From NCBI GenBank assembly GCA_032622095.1, contig CP136062.1, forward strand, positions 51,413,349-51,477,348: a stretch of 64,000 bases of DNA. Direction: 5' to 3'. Each line of letters begins with the position of its first letter. The first letter of the stretch is position 1. The stretch comes from Siphonodentalium dalli. Lineage: Eukaryota > Mollusca > Scaphopoda > Gadilida > Siphonodentaliidae. A model generated the notes under the pieces. That model saw only the letters and a list, made by a program, of their open reading frames with translations. It was not told the DNA's origin and searched no databases. Positions 44,113 through 55,239 of this stretch are shown piece after piece. A program made the translations under genes and the position numbers.

Positions 44113-44329
44113 TACAGTAATGCTCTAATTAATCGACCTCTTAACCAAAGCAGAATTATGGGTAACTTTTCAGGATTTAGTCGGAAATATGGCTTGTTGC
44201 CATTCATCGGAAAGCTCTCGGGGAGAGCTTTCCGATGAATGGCAACAAGCCATATTTCCGACTAAATCCTGAAAAGTTACCCATAATTCTGCTTTGGTTA
44301 AGAGGTCGATTAATTAGAGCATTACTGTA
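44113..44329. mobile_element. MITE-A, complete, nearly perfect palindrome
   Basis: TA-flanked; arms mirror each other almost exactly around CTCTCGGGGAGAG, including a shared AAGCAGAATTATGG variant. Sits inside MITE-B. Confidence 0.93.
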
Positions 44330-44462
44330 GTAAGGCTACCCCAAGCAGCGGGCTAGGATCACCTAATTCATCCTCTGGGGACCTCATTCTGCATGGCCTC
44401 ATCTGCTATGGGAGATCATTCTGCCAATAGATGATTTCAATATATACTTTTATAACTGAGCG
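44330..44462. mobile_element. MITE-B remainder and an inverted family F start
   Basis: CACCTAATTCATCCTCTGGGG hairpin half, then ATACTTTTATAACTGAGCGG, the inverse of the family F start. Confidence 0.55.
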
Positions 44463-44474
44463 GGAGCGAGTCTG

Positions 44475-45290
44475 ATTATATCGTGTCTGTCATTTGCAGA
44501 ATGTGGTCCCCAGAGGGTGAATTTAGTAACGCTATCCTGCATAGCGGGCTAGCATCACTAAATTCACCCTCTGGGGACCTCACTCTGCTTTGGCCTCATC
44601 TTTTCTGGAAAGTTTCTTTACTATCAAATTTCTATAGAACTTCCTCACATAGATTCTATTTCTTTGCATACGTACACCCCTCAACGAAGTGGTGGGGGGT
44701 ATACTGGAATCAGCTTGTCCGTCCATGGACACAAATTTGTCGGGAGTTTTTCTGTCATTTTTTTTTATCATTTTCTGTGAAACTTGGCACAGTCATCAAC
44801 CACCATGGAAACCTGTGCACCTGCGATTATGACGTCTGTCGGACATTCTTGGTGGAGTTATCCCCCTTTTTCGACTTAGAATTTTTTTCGCAACATGTAT
44901 AATTTTGTTCAAGTTTTTATTCCTACATTTTTAAATCAATTTATTTTAAGCTTGGCACATATACTTAGTACCATGGGAACCTGTGCACCTGGGATTATGA
45001 CGTCTGTCCCACTCTTTTTTGTGGAGTTATTCCCCTTTTTCGACTTGGAACATTTTCGCAACATGCTTAATTTTGTTCGAGCTTTTATTCCTATATTTTT
45101 CAATCAATGGGATTAGGGTTAGGGGTTAGAGTTCAGCACCTGCAATGGGAATCTGTTATTTTTATTATTTTAACTTTGTTTACTGACATGTGAAACATCT
45201 TAGTGTGTTAAAAACACAATCCTTAGTCCCATTGGGACAGTCACACCTCTAGTTCAGTTTAGTTTCTCTATATCCCCAAATTATCCAAAA
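44475..45290. mobile_element. MITE-B, interrupted by a 590-bp insertion
   Basis: Left hairpin and internal segment to GATTCTATTTCTTT, then foreign DNA to about 45260, then TTTAGTTTCTCTATATCCCC resumes. Confidence 0.75.
44668..45260 (+). repeat. Insertion with two ~165-bp tandem units
   Basis: Each unit has GTGAAACTTGGCACAGTCAT-like, ATGGGAACCTGTGCACCTG, GATTATGACGTCTGTC and GGAGTTATTCCCCTTTTT. Begins CACCCCTCAACGAAGTGGTG and ends CCCATTGGGACAGTCACACC. Class unknown. Confidence 0.7.
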
Positions 45291-45329
45291 TTAATGTTTC
45301 GAGCCATTTTCGAGGTCCAGGGACCAGTC

Positions 45330-45437
45330 TACAGTAATGCCCTAATTAATCGACTCCACAACCACAGCAGAATTATGGGTAACTTTTCAGGATTTAGTCG
45401 GAAATATGGCTTGTTGCCATTCATCGGAAAGCTCTCA
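45330..45437. mobile_element. MITE-A, left arm only
   Basis: TA then the full left arm to GGAAAGCTCTCAG. Confidence 0.8.
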
Positions 45438-45847
45438 GTTCGGAAAGATCAGTTGATTGATCATCGTCCTTCATTGGCACATTGTCGTACCAAAATTATT
45501 GTACATGATCCTGCATGATCTGATATGTACAAATGCATAGGGAAACTTTCATGACAGTCAATGGCTGTTAGATGATACATCGTGGTGTGCTACTATGCTA
45601 CACTCATTGAAATACAAAATAAAAGTAATTCCCTTTCACGAGGCATCTCAACTCTGGCACAAAGTTACGGGGCAGTGATGTTGTACCTGCATTTGCATGT
45701 TTTTCTTGAATTCCCGAATTTGTTTGTTGTTTACTTTCGTGAAAAAGGGGCTGTTTTCCGGCCACGATCTGCATATTTGTATAGTAATGATCCTATTTTC
45801 TTGCCAGAAGAACGATTCCTTATCTGGAAATATGGCTAATGGTTCTA

Positions 45848-46066
45848 TGTCCCCTAATTTGCAGAAACTAAAATGTGCATAATCGAGGTGACTACTGGGA
45901 AACTTTAATCTTATCCTAGGTCTCCCATAGCAGTTGAGACCTAAGCAGAATGAGGTCCCCAAGGGTGAATTTGGTATGCCAGCCCGCTGTGCTGGATAGC
46001 ATCACTAAATAAACCCTCTGGAGACTTCATTCTGCAAATGCCAGACACAATATATTCAGGCTTTGA
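45848..46066. mobile_element. MITE-B, right part
   Basis: Internal CCCCTAATTTGCAGAAAC segment and right hairpin, ending CCAGACACAATATATTCAGG. Confidence 0.72.
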
Positions 46067-46498
46067 TGGAGGAAAATCAGTAATAATGACATTATTGTCT
46101 GTAACAGACATGAAAGCATGGTGCGTGGGTGTGGATACATGTTTGTGAGGGTGAGTGTGTAAACCCAACTCTCTGAAGACATTCATATATTAAAACAATG
46201 GCCTGACAATGTTAACAATTTTTTCCCTTAAGACCAGTTAAGGTGACGACAATTTCTATTTTTTGACATTTTTGACATTTTTTCACATGCGTTACAAACA
46301 TTCCCGTTATTTAGTTAAAGGTACCCTCCGAGTTTGGATATATTTACGAAATAACGGGAGTCCTCACAACTATGGTATTGTTTGAATTTCTAAAGAAATG
46401 TCCCCACAACGTATGTAATACAAACAAGGGTGTGTTTGTGTGAAATATTCCGCTTGAGTGGCGTGCCCAATATCCACAACCTCAGGTACTGTTCCCAC

Positions 46499-46700
46499 TT
46501 AACCCTTTCTGTACAAAATGGATTCTTCCAGTCATTTATAAAGGTATACATTGGAATGGTCTATTATTTATTTGGAGGGGTGTTCAAGATAAATTAGCAG
46601 ATGACAGTCAAGATGATAATATAATACAACTGTGGAAGAATTCATATTCATCAGTGGGAAATGTTCTTATGTTGAAATTATTATCTGAACATTTCCTAAT
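46499..46700 (+). mobile_element. Family F, left part
   Basis: TTAACCCTTTCTGTACAAAAT through TTATCTGAACATTTCCTAA; MITE-A follows at 46704. Confidence 0.72.
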
Positions 46701-46703
46701 GGT

Positions 46704-46802
46704 TACAGTAATGCCATAAATAATCGACTCCTTAACCACAGCCAAATTAGTGGTAATTTTTCAGTCGGAAATATGGCTTGTTGCCATTCATCTCTCACTC
46801 CG
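46704..46802. mobile_element. MITE-A left arm at the inverted-duplication breakpoint
   Basis: TA, CAGTAATGCC and arm to CATTCATCTCTCACTCCG, then the inverted KChIP intron end. Confidence 0.8.
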
Positions 46803-46983
46803 ATGATCTGAAAAAAATAAGATATAAACATGATATGAAAATTAAAACCATAAAAGCCACAAGCTCTGACCGTGGTTGGTTATATAATTTTGTCACCTGG
46901 AGGATCATGTACAGTAGTGCCCTAAATAATCGACTCCTCAACGGAAATATGGCTTGTTGCCATTCATCTCTCACTCCGATGAA
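46803..46983. repeat. Inverted duplication, downstream arm
   Basis: ATGATCTGAAAAAAATAAGA to TCACTCCGATGAA is the inverse of 43438-43619 with three substitutions and one indel by my reading. Confidence 0.93.
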
Positions 46984-46991
46984 CAGGGCCC

Positions 46992-47195
46992 TACAGTAAT
47001 GCCCTAAATAATCGACTCCTTAACCACAGCAGAATTATGGGTAACTTTTCAGGATTTAGTCGGAAATATGGCTTGTTGCCATTCATCGGAAAGCTTTCCA
47101 ATGAATGGCAACAAGCCATATTTCCAACTAAATCCTGAAAAGTAACCCATAATTATGCTGTGGTTAAGGAGTCGATTATTTAGGGCATTACTGTA
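46992..47195. mobile_element. MITE-A, complete
   Basis: TA-flanked full palindrome. Followed by a family F right end (GTATTTAGTATAGGAGGGGTTAA, to 47233). Confidence 0.9.
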
Positions 47196-47519
47196 ACTAC
47201 TCGACAACAAGTATTTAGTATAGGAGGGGTTAACCTGGGTAATATCCAATACTCTGTATCAGTTTACGGTTATCGATAACAGTATAGTCATCACACAATT
47301 GACATTTCCACCGTCTGTGTCCGCAGCGTATGTGGCTTCTCGCCATGTAGTATAATTGCGTTAATAATCAACTGGGTGTTATTTGCGTGATCGAAAGCTA
47401 TATTTAGTAGAAGAATTGTCTGACATCAAGTCGAATCACTTAAGCATTTTAAGTATTTGGTCCAAATGTTAATTGTAGGGCCCAGTTCAACTCCAGTGGA
47501 ACCCTAGCGACAATGATGG

Positions 47520-47962
47520 GAAGGCTGCAAATGGTGTGTCTGTGATTTGCAGAATGAGATCACCAAAGGGTGAATTTAGTGATGCTATCCCGCACGGTGG
47601 GCTAGCATCACCAAATTCACCCTCTGGGGACCTCATTCTGCTTAGCCTCATCTTCTGGGAAATATCTACGGTCTCAAATTAACATTGTTTTTAGTTACTT
47701 TTTCTCTTCTTGGAAGTTTCTATATCCATAATTTGCAGAATATAAAACGGATAATCGAGGTGTCTAATGGGTGAACATCGCCAACTTCAACTGGGGAAAT
47801 TTAAACTGATCAATCATAGGTGTCCCATAACAGTTGAGGCCTAAGCATAATGAGGATCACAGAGGGTGAATTTGCTGATGCTAGCCCACTGTACAGGGCA
47901 TCACTAAATTCACCCTCTGGGAACCTCTGCAAATGACAGACACACTATTTCTCGGCTTGCCT
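47520..47962. mobile_element. MITE-B, long form
   Basis: TGGTGTGTCTGTGATTTGCA start, two hairpins with internal segment, end CAGACACACTATTTCTCGGC. Confidence 0.78.
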
Positions 47963-48465
47963 AATATGCATTTCGGTATAAAATGTCATTCATTTGAGAT
48001 CTAAGAACGACATGGAATAAACATAAGAATCCAATTTACGCTGCCGTTAACAGAGAACAGGCCCATTATGTCTCATTCGATTGGCTGTTTGTGCGATCCA
48101 GATGAAGTCACTCATGTTGTTTGCATTCAATATAAGAAAGAGGAATAAATTTCGATTGCATGCTACGACACTGAGGCTGAATCTGTTTACTCAAGTTTCC
48201 AATTCCTGTCACGGTTTTGTGATCGTGGAGTCTGAAGCATTCGTTTTATTTACACGATTCTCCGATTGATATCATGTATTTGTGATCATTGGCGGGGGTC
48301 AGACAACTTCGTCGAAGCATTGCAGTCCAATCAATACACCAATTGGCACTGCCTTACAATTAACGGCACCTATGTGAGAAATGCATTATGGGATAGGAAT
48401 TGATTGGAGTGCAGCATCAGTTTGTGTAAACATCAATTTTATCATTGATTTTTTTCCCGAAAACA

Positions 48466-48660
48466 AAGTGGTTGGATTAGCTGATATGATTTATTTTAAT
48501 GGGAATAATGCCGCGCTGTTGGAGATTACGTTCTATCGATTAACATATGTCCGGACAATTTGCGGTATATTAATAATGCCTCTGTTAATTTCATGACAGT
48601 GATTTCCGAATTGATATGCAACTTGGGATTTACATGGCAATTTTACAAATTTCGTGACTA
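48466..48660 (+). repeat. Interspersed repeat J, copy 1
   Basis: TTAGCTGATATGATTTA to GATTTACATGGCAATTTTAC matches 50160-50350 in order. The open frames here differ between copies, arguing against coding. Confidence 0.7.
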
Positions 48661-49127
48661 TGGCAGAAGGAATATGAAAAAGGGCTGTCTTCAGTTTGTT
48701 GTGTCAGGGGCTTCATGGGGTCCCAGACATGAGGCAAAAAAATGGTCAGATAACTCTTAATAAAATAAGTACTTCAAAAATCTTTTTCTCTAGTCAAAGA
48801 AGGCAGATGTTTTAATAATTTGTGTGGATTATTACCATGAACCATAGTTTCATATTTGTTCATACTGTCATGGTCGTTTGAATTTTAGGGGCCACAGAGT
48901 ACTTAGAAGTTTAACATTGAATATTATTGATTTTAATATCCATGCTACTTGTAAAACATTGTAATGTGTGAAATAATTCTATTGAGGGCTACTTACTGTC
49001 TTTTATATACTGCAGTAACCTTGTTTGGAGTTAGGGGTCACAGAGGCCAGAATCCTAATCATATTATGGCTGTATAAACATTATATGGATAATACTTTTG
49101 TATGATCCAAGCTATTTTATTGAGAGC

Positions 49128-49294
49128 TACAGTAATGCCCTAAATAATCAACTCCTTAACCACAGCATAATTATGGGTAACTTTTCAGGATTTTGTCGGA
49201 AATATGGCTTGTTGCCATTCATCGGAAAGCTCTCAGTGAGAGAATGGCAACAAGCCATATTTCCGACTAAATCCTGAAAAGTTACCCATAATTG
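49128..49294. mobile_element. MITE-A, right terminus missing
   Basis: TA, left arm, short centre, and right arm to GTTACCCATAATT. Confidence 0.85.
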
Positions 49295-49533
49295 AGTGTA
49301 TACTGACCACCAGGCTATGAACTTTGTTCATTTATCTCAGGTTACAACTCTGATGTTATTATACACCTACCATTGTCAAAGTGACATTACTAGTGAAAAA
49401 TTGGTACTAGGACCCATAAATTCCAAAAATTTGTGTACATTTGTCTAGTACATAACAGTCAATTCTGTAATTCAACATCAAAACTCTATATTATGATTCC
49501 GATCATAGCTATTTACGGTCGCCTATGGACGGG

Positions 49534-49766
49534 TTAAACATCTGCCAATCACGATCGGCCTCTTGTCATATATATGTCAGTCTCCCATAGGGAGCCTCAG
49601 TTATATAAAAGAGAATCCACTGGCTTTCACAGCCAAGGTAAATATTGTTAGGACAATGTATTCTCTTATATATGCGAGGCTCCCTATGGGAGACTCGCAT
49701 GTATAAGAGAATGTATTGGCACAGGGTTTTCAAAAAATTTCAGTAGCTCTGTCATGGAAGGGTTAA
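49534..49766. mobile_element. C3-like TTAA element
   Basis: TTAA at both edges; left end diverged (ACATCTGCCAATC), two hairpins (second with TCCCTATGGGA loop), right end CTGTCATGGAAGGGTTAA. Confidence 0.75.
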
Positions 49767-49890
49767 TATCATGGGTGGTCTATTTACTATATAATTCTTT
49801 TTCTACTGAATATCTCAAGTTTCCTCTCCCAACTTGACAAGAATTGACTTCAAGTGTGTGACTGATTTTGAATGCTATTTTAGCTGATAT

Positions 49891-50132
49891 TTAACCCTTT
49901 CTATACTAAATGGATTCTCCCACTCAGTTATAAAAGTGTACATTGGAATGGTCTATTGATATCTTGAAGGGGTGTTCAGGATATATATAAGCAAAGCAGA
50001 TGACAAACGGAAAAACAGATCAAACAATTATGGATGGATAATACAATTATAGATGGATTTCTAATAATCGTGGGAAATGTTGATTTCCTAAGGCAACTAC
50101 TCGTCAATGAATATTTATCATAAAAAGGTTAA
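49891..50132 (+). mobile_element. Family F, complete
   Basis: TTAA at both edges; starts CCCTTTCTATACTAAATGG, ends GAATATTTATCATAAAAAGG. Confidence 0.8.
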
Positions 50133-50159
50133 TACTCAAATCTTCAAAATCTGGAGTGG

Positions 50160-50350
50160 AAAGTGGTCCGATTAGCTGATATGATTAAATTTAATGGGAA
50201 TAATGCCACACTGTTAGAGATTCTATCGATTAATATACGTCCTATGAATTTGCAGTATGTTAAATACGGCCTCTGTTTATTTCATGACAATGATTTTGGC
50301 ATTAATATATGCAACTCAGGATTTACATGGCAATTTTACAAATTTCCCAT
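50160..50350 (+). repeat. Interspersed repeat J, copy 2
   Basis: Diverged copy of 48466-48660, right after a family F element. Confidence 0.7.
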
Positions 50351-50391
50351 AGTGAATTGCATTGTAGTTGCTACAAATTTATTAACCATTT

Positions 50392-50545
50392 GATGACTGG
50401 AGCTTCCTGAAATTTTGCAATAACCCTGTGCCTCGCATATTTTAGAGAATCCATTGGCCTAGCAATATATACCTTGACCTTTTGTAAGCCTATGGGAGAC
50501 TCATCTTCAATGCTGCACCAGCGCAGCTTCCGCCATGATAATGTA
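50392..50545. mobile_element. C3, hairpins mostly deleted
   Basis: TTAACCATTTGATGACTGGAG start; GCACCAGCGCAGCTTCCGCC end without a clear TTAA. Confidence 0.7.
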
Positions 50546-50883
50546 TCTCTTCCGGCACCAGTTACAACAACATAATTTGTTGAAGTCTGATTTCAAATAA
50601 TGACTACAAATAGCTTTTTTGTGAAAAAAATAGAGATAAAACTGAGGATTATCTGTGTTATTTATCTATAAAGGCATAATAAAGTGTATATTTGATTAAT
50701 CTGAGCGTAATTTGCGGTAAAATCTTAAATCTGCCTTGATTGAGGGTGCTAACATGATGGAAGCGAACGGTCTATAACAGAGTAAACTATATAACCCTTC
50801 AACAAAACACACTCAAACTACGTTTCATTTCTTAAATAATATTAAAATGTTCACTATTTGAAATGTGGGGACTAATTGTGACT

Positions 50884-51165
50884 TTAACCCATTCTTAAAA
50901 ATTAAAATGAATTCTCCCATTCAGTTATAGACGTATACATTGGAATGGTCTATTATTCATTTGGGGGGATGTGTTCAGGTTGTTAAAAGCAGATGACAGA
51001 CAGATGAAAAGATAATACAAGTGCAGAAGAATTTAAATTCATTGGTGAGAAATGTTCAGATAATAAGTTCAACAAATGACCTATGGTTTGGCCATTTATT
51101 GAACTTAGTATCTGAACATTTCCTAAGGGAACTACTCATCAAGGAGTATTTAGTATAGAAATTAA
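50884..51165 (+). mobile_element. Family F, complete, long
   Basis: TTAA at both edges; starts CCCATTCTTAAAAATTAAAA, ends GAGTATTTAGTATAGAAA. It retains the internal TTATTGAACTTAGTATCTG segment. Confidence 0.78.
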
Positions 51166-51174
51166 TGGTCCATT

Positions 51175-51654
51175 GCAACCCTTCCCTGACTGGAGCTTCC
51201 TGTAATTTTGCGAAAACCCTGTGCCAATTCATTAGCCTAATAATATTTACCTGTGCCATGCACTGGCTTTACATGGTCTACTATGTAAATATTGTTAGGC
51301 CAATGTATTCTCTTATATATGCAAGGCTCCCTTTGGGAGACTTGCAATATATAAGAGAATGCATTGGCACAGGGTTTTCACAACTTCCAGGAAGGGTAAT
51401 AACTGGAAATCAGCAATTTTGCAAAAAAACCCTGTGCCAATGCATTCTCTTATATATCCGAGTCTCCCATAGGGAGCCTCACATATACAGAGAATACATT
51501 GGCCTAACAGTATTTACCTTGATCTTGTATTAAAGCCATGCAGTGCATTCTCTTTTTATGCCAGGCTCCCTTTGGAAGACTCGCATATATAAGAGTGCAC
51601 TGGCATAGGATCTTTAATGCTGCACCAGCTCAGCTCCCATCATGAAAGCGTTAA
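51175..51654. mobile_element. C3 composite, two overlapping elements
   Basis: CAACCCTTCCCTGACTGGAG start, hairpins at about 51298-51375 and 51440-51510, a partial third, end CATCATGAAAGCGTTAA. It looks like one C3 inserted or recombined in another. Confidence 0.7.
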
Positions 51655-51677
51655 AGAGAGAGTTCTTTGAGACACTA

Positions 51678-51895
51678 TATAGTAATGCCCTAAATAATCG
51701 ACTCCTTAACCACAGCAGAATTATGGGTAATTTTTCAGGGTTTAGTCTGAAATATGGCTTGCTGCCATTCATCGGAAAGCTCTCAGTGAGAGCTTTCCAA
51801 TGAATGGCAATAAGCCATATTTCACTGAGAGCTTTCCAATGATGCCATATTTCCGACTAAATCCTGAAAAATTTCCCATAATTCTGCTGTGGTTA
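51678..51895. mobile_element. MITE-A with ~29-bp flanking direct repeats
   Basis: Left tip reads TATAGTAATGCC; centre partly duplicated; right arm stops at GCTGTGGTTAA. AGAGAGAGTTCTTTGAGACA flanks it on both sides. Confidence 0.8.
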
Positions 51896-52473
51896 AAGAG
51901 AGAGTTCTTTGAGACACTATAGGTAGACATAGATAAGGCAGGAGAAAGGTACTGCTTGGTGCCGTAAGGTTGCTTTGAATGTTCTGGTATTATATGTATT
52001 TCATAATTAATATATTCTGGGATTTCTACAAAGAAATTCACCTATTTATTCAGCTTGTACTATTTGTTGAGGCATATGATTTTGGCTTTCACAGCTCATG
52101 CCGTACCATCTGGCATTATGTGTGAATTGATTGAACTAATATATATACAGACGCCTGCAGTGCCGGGTGTTTCGCGATGAACGATGATCTATACACCTGC
52201 TTTATTACCGAATTTATTTCCGAAAATAAACTAACCTCAAGTCACCTGGTAAATGTGGTGTGCAATGTGTAAAGCTATAAAAAAATACACCTTGGTAACC
52301 CTACTATTCCCTCATCAAAGCCTTCTGCTCAAGGATATCGCAACAGATTTATTCAAATTTTCTATTGGATTTAATTAGAAATTAATTATTTTTCTGTCAT
52401 AACTGGTCAAAATTGTTAAACTTTCAATCTCAATTTATAAAACCTGGCAAATATCGTTTGCAATGTTTAAACT

Positions 52474-52895
52474 TTAAAGATGTATAATCCAAATTAATGC
52501 TCCCAAATTACTATTTTTTTTGGCTTCGTAGGTAAAAAAAATATTTGATTCGAGTCAAGGAACCCATCCATCAAAGCTCAGAGTGATCAGATATTGATTT
52601 TTTAAGTTCTTGAGATGTGCACTTATTTGTGGCCCAGAAAAAAGTGGTCAAACTGACGGTCTTGGACAAATTGCGAATGAAGGTGGATAACTCTAAAATC
52701 AAGTGGTAAAATAGCTAATTTTTGTGATACTCAAGTGATAATATGGCCATATTTTGTTTAACAAAATGTTGGTAAATAACACATTTTTATACCATAATTG
52801 ACAGTGATTAGCATTATATAGCCTAGTTTGAAGAAATGTTGTCGTTGTTGTAACTTGATGATATGGGGACCATCTGATCAGATTGAGTACCTTAA
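52474..52895 (+). mobile_element. Family E TTAA element, copy 2
   Basis: TTAA-flanked; starts AGATGTATAATCC, ends GATTGAGTACCTTAA. Confidence 0.78.
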
Positions 52896-52922
52896 AGCTA
52901 TAAGAAATACACCTGTGTAATG

Positions 52923-53120
52923 TTTAACCCTCTCTTTACTAAATGAAATCTCCAATTCACTTATAAAGTAATTACATTGGAATGCTCTATTGTTCATCTG
53001 GAGGGATGTTCATCTGGAGGGATGTTCCAAAAATATAAGCAAACAGACACTATCAAACAAGAAAACAATAATTATAAAAGCAGAAGTATTATTATTCATT
53101 TGTGGAAAATGTTCAGATAA
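52923..53120 (+). mobile_element. Family F, left part
   Basis: TTAACCCTCTCTTTACTAAAT to GTTCAGATAA; GGAGGGATGTTCATCT doubled inside. MITE-A follows. Confidence 0.72.
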
Positions 53121-53170
53121 TACAGTAATGCTCTAAATAATCGACTCCTTAACCACAGCAGAATTATGGG
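53121..53170. mobile_element. MITE-A, left tip
   Basis: TACAGTAATGCTCTAAATAA to CAGAATTATGGGG. Confidence 0.75.
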
Positions 53171-53426
53171 GAATATTTAGTACAAAAATTCTAAATGAGC
53201 TGCTTTTGGAAAACTTGATTTTTTAACTGGAATTTAATTTAAAATGATGAATTTGCATCAGAAAACACAAAATGTTTCACCTTTCAGTTTTAATTTTGGA
53301 AACTGAGATAAAAAGACATATTTTCCTAAGCCTTTATAAAGTGTGGTTTCTTTTGAAATCAGATTATATACAAAATTTCAAATAACTTTTCCCACATTTG
53401 AGAATTCACACAGCCAGAAAGGGTGA

Positions 53427-53560
53427 TACAGTAAAGCCCTAAATAATCGACTCCTTAACTAACCACAGCAGAATTATTAGTCGGAAATATGGCTTGTTGC
53501 CATTCATCGGAAAGCTCTTAGTGAGAGCTTTCTGATGGATGGGAACAAGACATATTTCCT
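53427..53560. mobile_element. MITE-A, partial, upstream of the second KChIP exon
   Basis: TA, CAGTAAAGCCC, arm with TTAACTAACC variant and central palindrome, then breaks off. Ends about 75 bp before the exon. Confidence 0.75.
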
Positions 53561-53633
53561 GAGAATAACTGAGCGTCCCGTGTAAATGCTCATTCCTATT
53601 ATAATAATAATGTATAATTTTCTTTACTTGTAG

Positions 53634-53703
53634 GAATGTCCGCTTGGTATCGTCAATGAAGAAACCTTCAAAGATATTTATGCCCAGTTCTTCCCCCAAG
53701 GTG
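53634..53703 (+). CDS. KCNIP: KChIP, next internal exon, 70 nt (EF-hand 1)
   Basis: This exon encodes 23 residues, ECPLGIVNEETF followed by KDIYAQFFPQG, plus one base of the next codon. It is EF-hand 1 of the neuronal calcium sensor family. The Cys-Pro pair inside the loop is the family hallmark that stops this first EF-hand from binding calcium. The acceptor is CTTTACTTGTAG and the donor GTG|GTAAGT is close to consensus. It joins in phase 0 to the exon ending at 43739, giving GFKQ-ECPLG as in KChIPs, and ends in phase 1, expecting a G|AN (Asp) codon next. The intron between the two exons is 9,894 bp. No downstream KChIP exon (the FNAFD segment and EF-hands 2-4) was found before 64000, so that intron is longer than 10.2 kb. 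Confidence 0.95.
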
Positions 53704-54288
53704 GTAAGTAATATTTTGTTCTTCATAATAGGGTTATAACTATGTAAAAGAACAAATGTAGGGGGCATTCAAAGGATAAACTTTTAAGAAACACTCAGTA
53801 TTTGTATACATGTACATGCACTATAGTGAAGCTGATGGGGTCATTGTCACAATGCATCGATCTAATTCATAGCCAGTTTTTTAAATCGATCACATTTGTA
53901 GCTAGCTTTTCAAATTCTATATCATTTTATGACGCAATATATGATGTCATCATGTGAACACGTGACCAAAATGGTGACGTCATGCTCCAAAATTGAGTTA
54001 TTTTATTAAGTAATAGGAATAGAACTCGAGCAATTTATATATAAAAATGATTAACACTAATATCTAAATTATTTTCCTCCCTTATAAATGTAAGTTGTTT
54101 TTCACCCATCTACTCAAGAATGTGATTAGCCGAACAATTAGTCTCGTTCATTATAGACCCACATGAATAGGAATATCTGGCTAAGATTGTGATCACCCTT
54201 GAAATGCTAGCTACATTTGTGATCGATTTTGAAAATCTGGTTACAAATCAGTCTCTTTGAAAATCCGACAATATAATCTTAACCCTTT
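53704..54288. other. Start of the next KChIP intron, no element recognised
   Basis: AT-rich, with repeated AGCTAGCTTTTCAAATTCTA-like phrases; nothing coding seen. Confidence 0.5.
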
Positions 54289-54679
54289 ACCCAGCAGAAC
54301 GGCCCTGTGCCAATGCATTCTCTTATATATCCGAGTCGACCATAGGTCGCCTCGCATATATAAGAGAATGCATTGGCTTAACGCATTAAAAATTATAAAA
54401 TTGTTAAAGAATGTAAGAAAAAATGGTAAAAAGTGTTAAAAAAAAGATTTTTTTTAGGCCAATGCATTCTCTTATATATGCGAGGCGACCTATGGTCGAC
54501 TCGCATATATAAGAGAATGCATTGGCACAGGGCATAACTGTAACTATCACAATGTGGTCAAGGAGCCGGTTCCAATGATATCCATATTTGTATGGTTCTA
54601 TTGAGACAGACCGAAGATATTTTAGGCTGTTGAAGCTTTATTTGGCCAGTTTTGGCCGGTTTGTTGGGTAAAGGGTTAA
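54289..54679 (-). mobile_element. C1 TTAA element, complete
   Basis: TTAA on both sides; ends CCCTTTACCCAGCAG (left) and TGTTGGGTAAAGGG (right); nearly identical to 20319-20708. Confidence 0.9.
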
Positions 54680-54844
54680 TGGATGTACGTCTCTAGTAAG
54701 AGATGTAAGTGTCCATTTTACTTCATTTCTACAATGACGCGGCATTCCCAACATGACGTTGTAAACCATTGCCAAATATGGAGTACATTCCTGTTGTAGT
54801 AAATGTTTGTGAGAATCATAGTATTTAGAAATAGTTATAAATAC

Positions 54845-55170
54845 AACAAGATGTGAAATAATAATCAGTCACAGATATCGTTGACTGATGCAAACTCGAA
54901 GATGATGTCTCCTATATTTGCGACAAATGAATTATGGATATATCACCTGTATTCAGTTTTCCAACACTATTTGAGTTTGACAATGCGTGGGAAAATCATC
55001 AACACGTTATTGACATTTGATCTGTGAAGTGATATGTTGTGCAATAATCCAATGAAATCATGCATTATAGTCTGCGCCACTCTCCACTGAAATGGAGGAA
55101 ATCCCTTCAATACAGAAACTAATTTTAATAGCGAGATCTAGGGATGTACATCCATTAGATGGCTGGCTAT
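54845..55170 (+). repeat. Inverted repeat partner of 58180-58510
   Basis: TTGAGTTTGACAATGCGTGG and TGGAGGAAATCCCTTCAATA recur inverted at 58250-58390. Confidence 0.7.
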
Positions 55171-55192
55171 GAATGTGATTGCCTTGGCTGAC

Positions 55193-55231
55193 TGCATTTT
55201 GCAAATGACAGACACACTATTTCAAGGCTTG
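55193..55231. mobile_element. MITE-B right terminus, solitary
   Basis: TTGCAAATGACAGACACACT then ATTTCAAGGCTTG; directly abuts the minisatellite. Confidence 0.8.
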
Positions 55232-55239
55232 GAAACTAG

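Noticed and set aside
53439-53768. 109-codon minus-strand frame over the second KChIP exon
   Set aside because: Antisense shadow of the exon and a MITE-A fragment.
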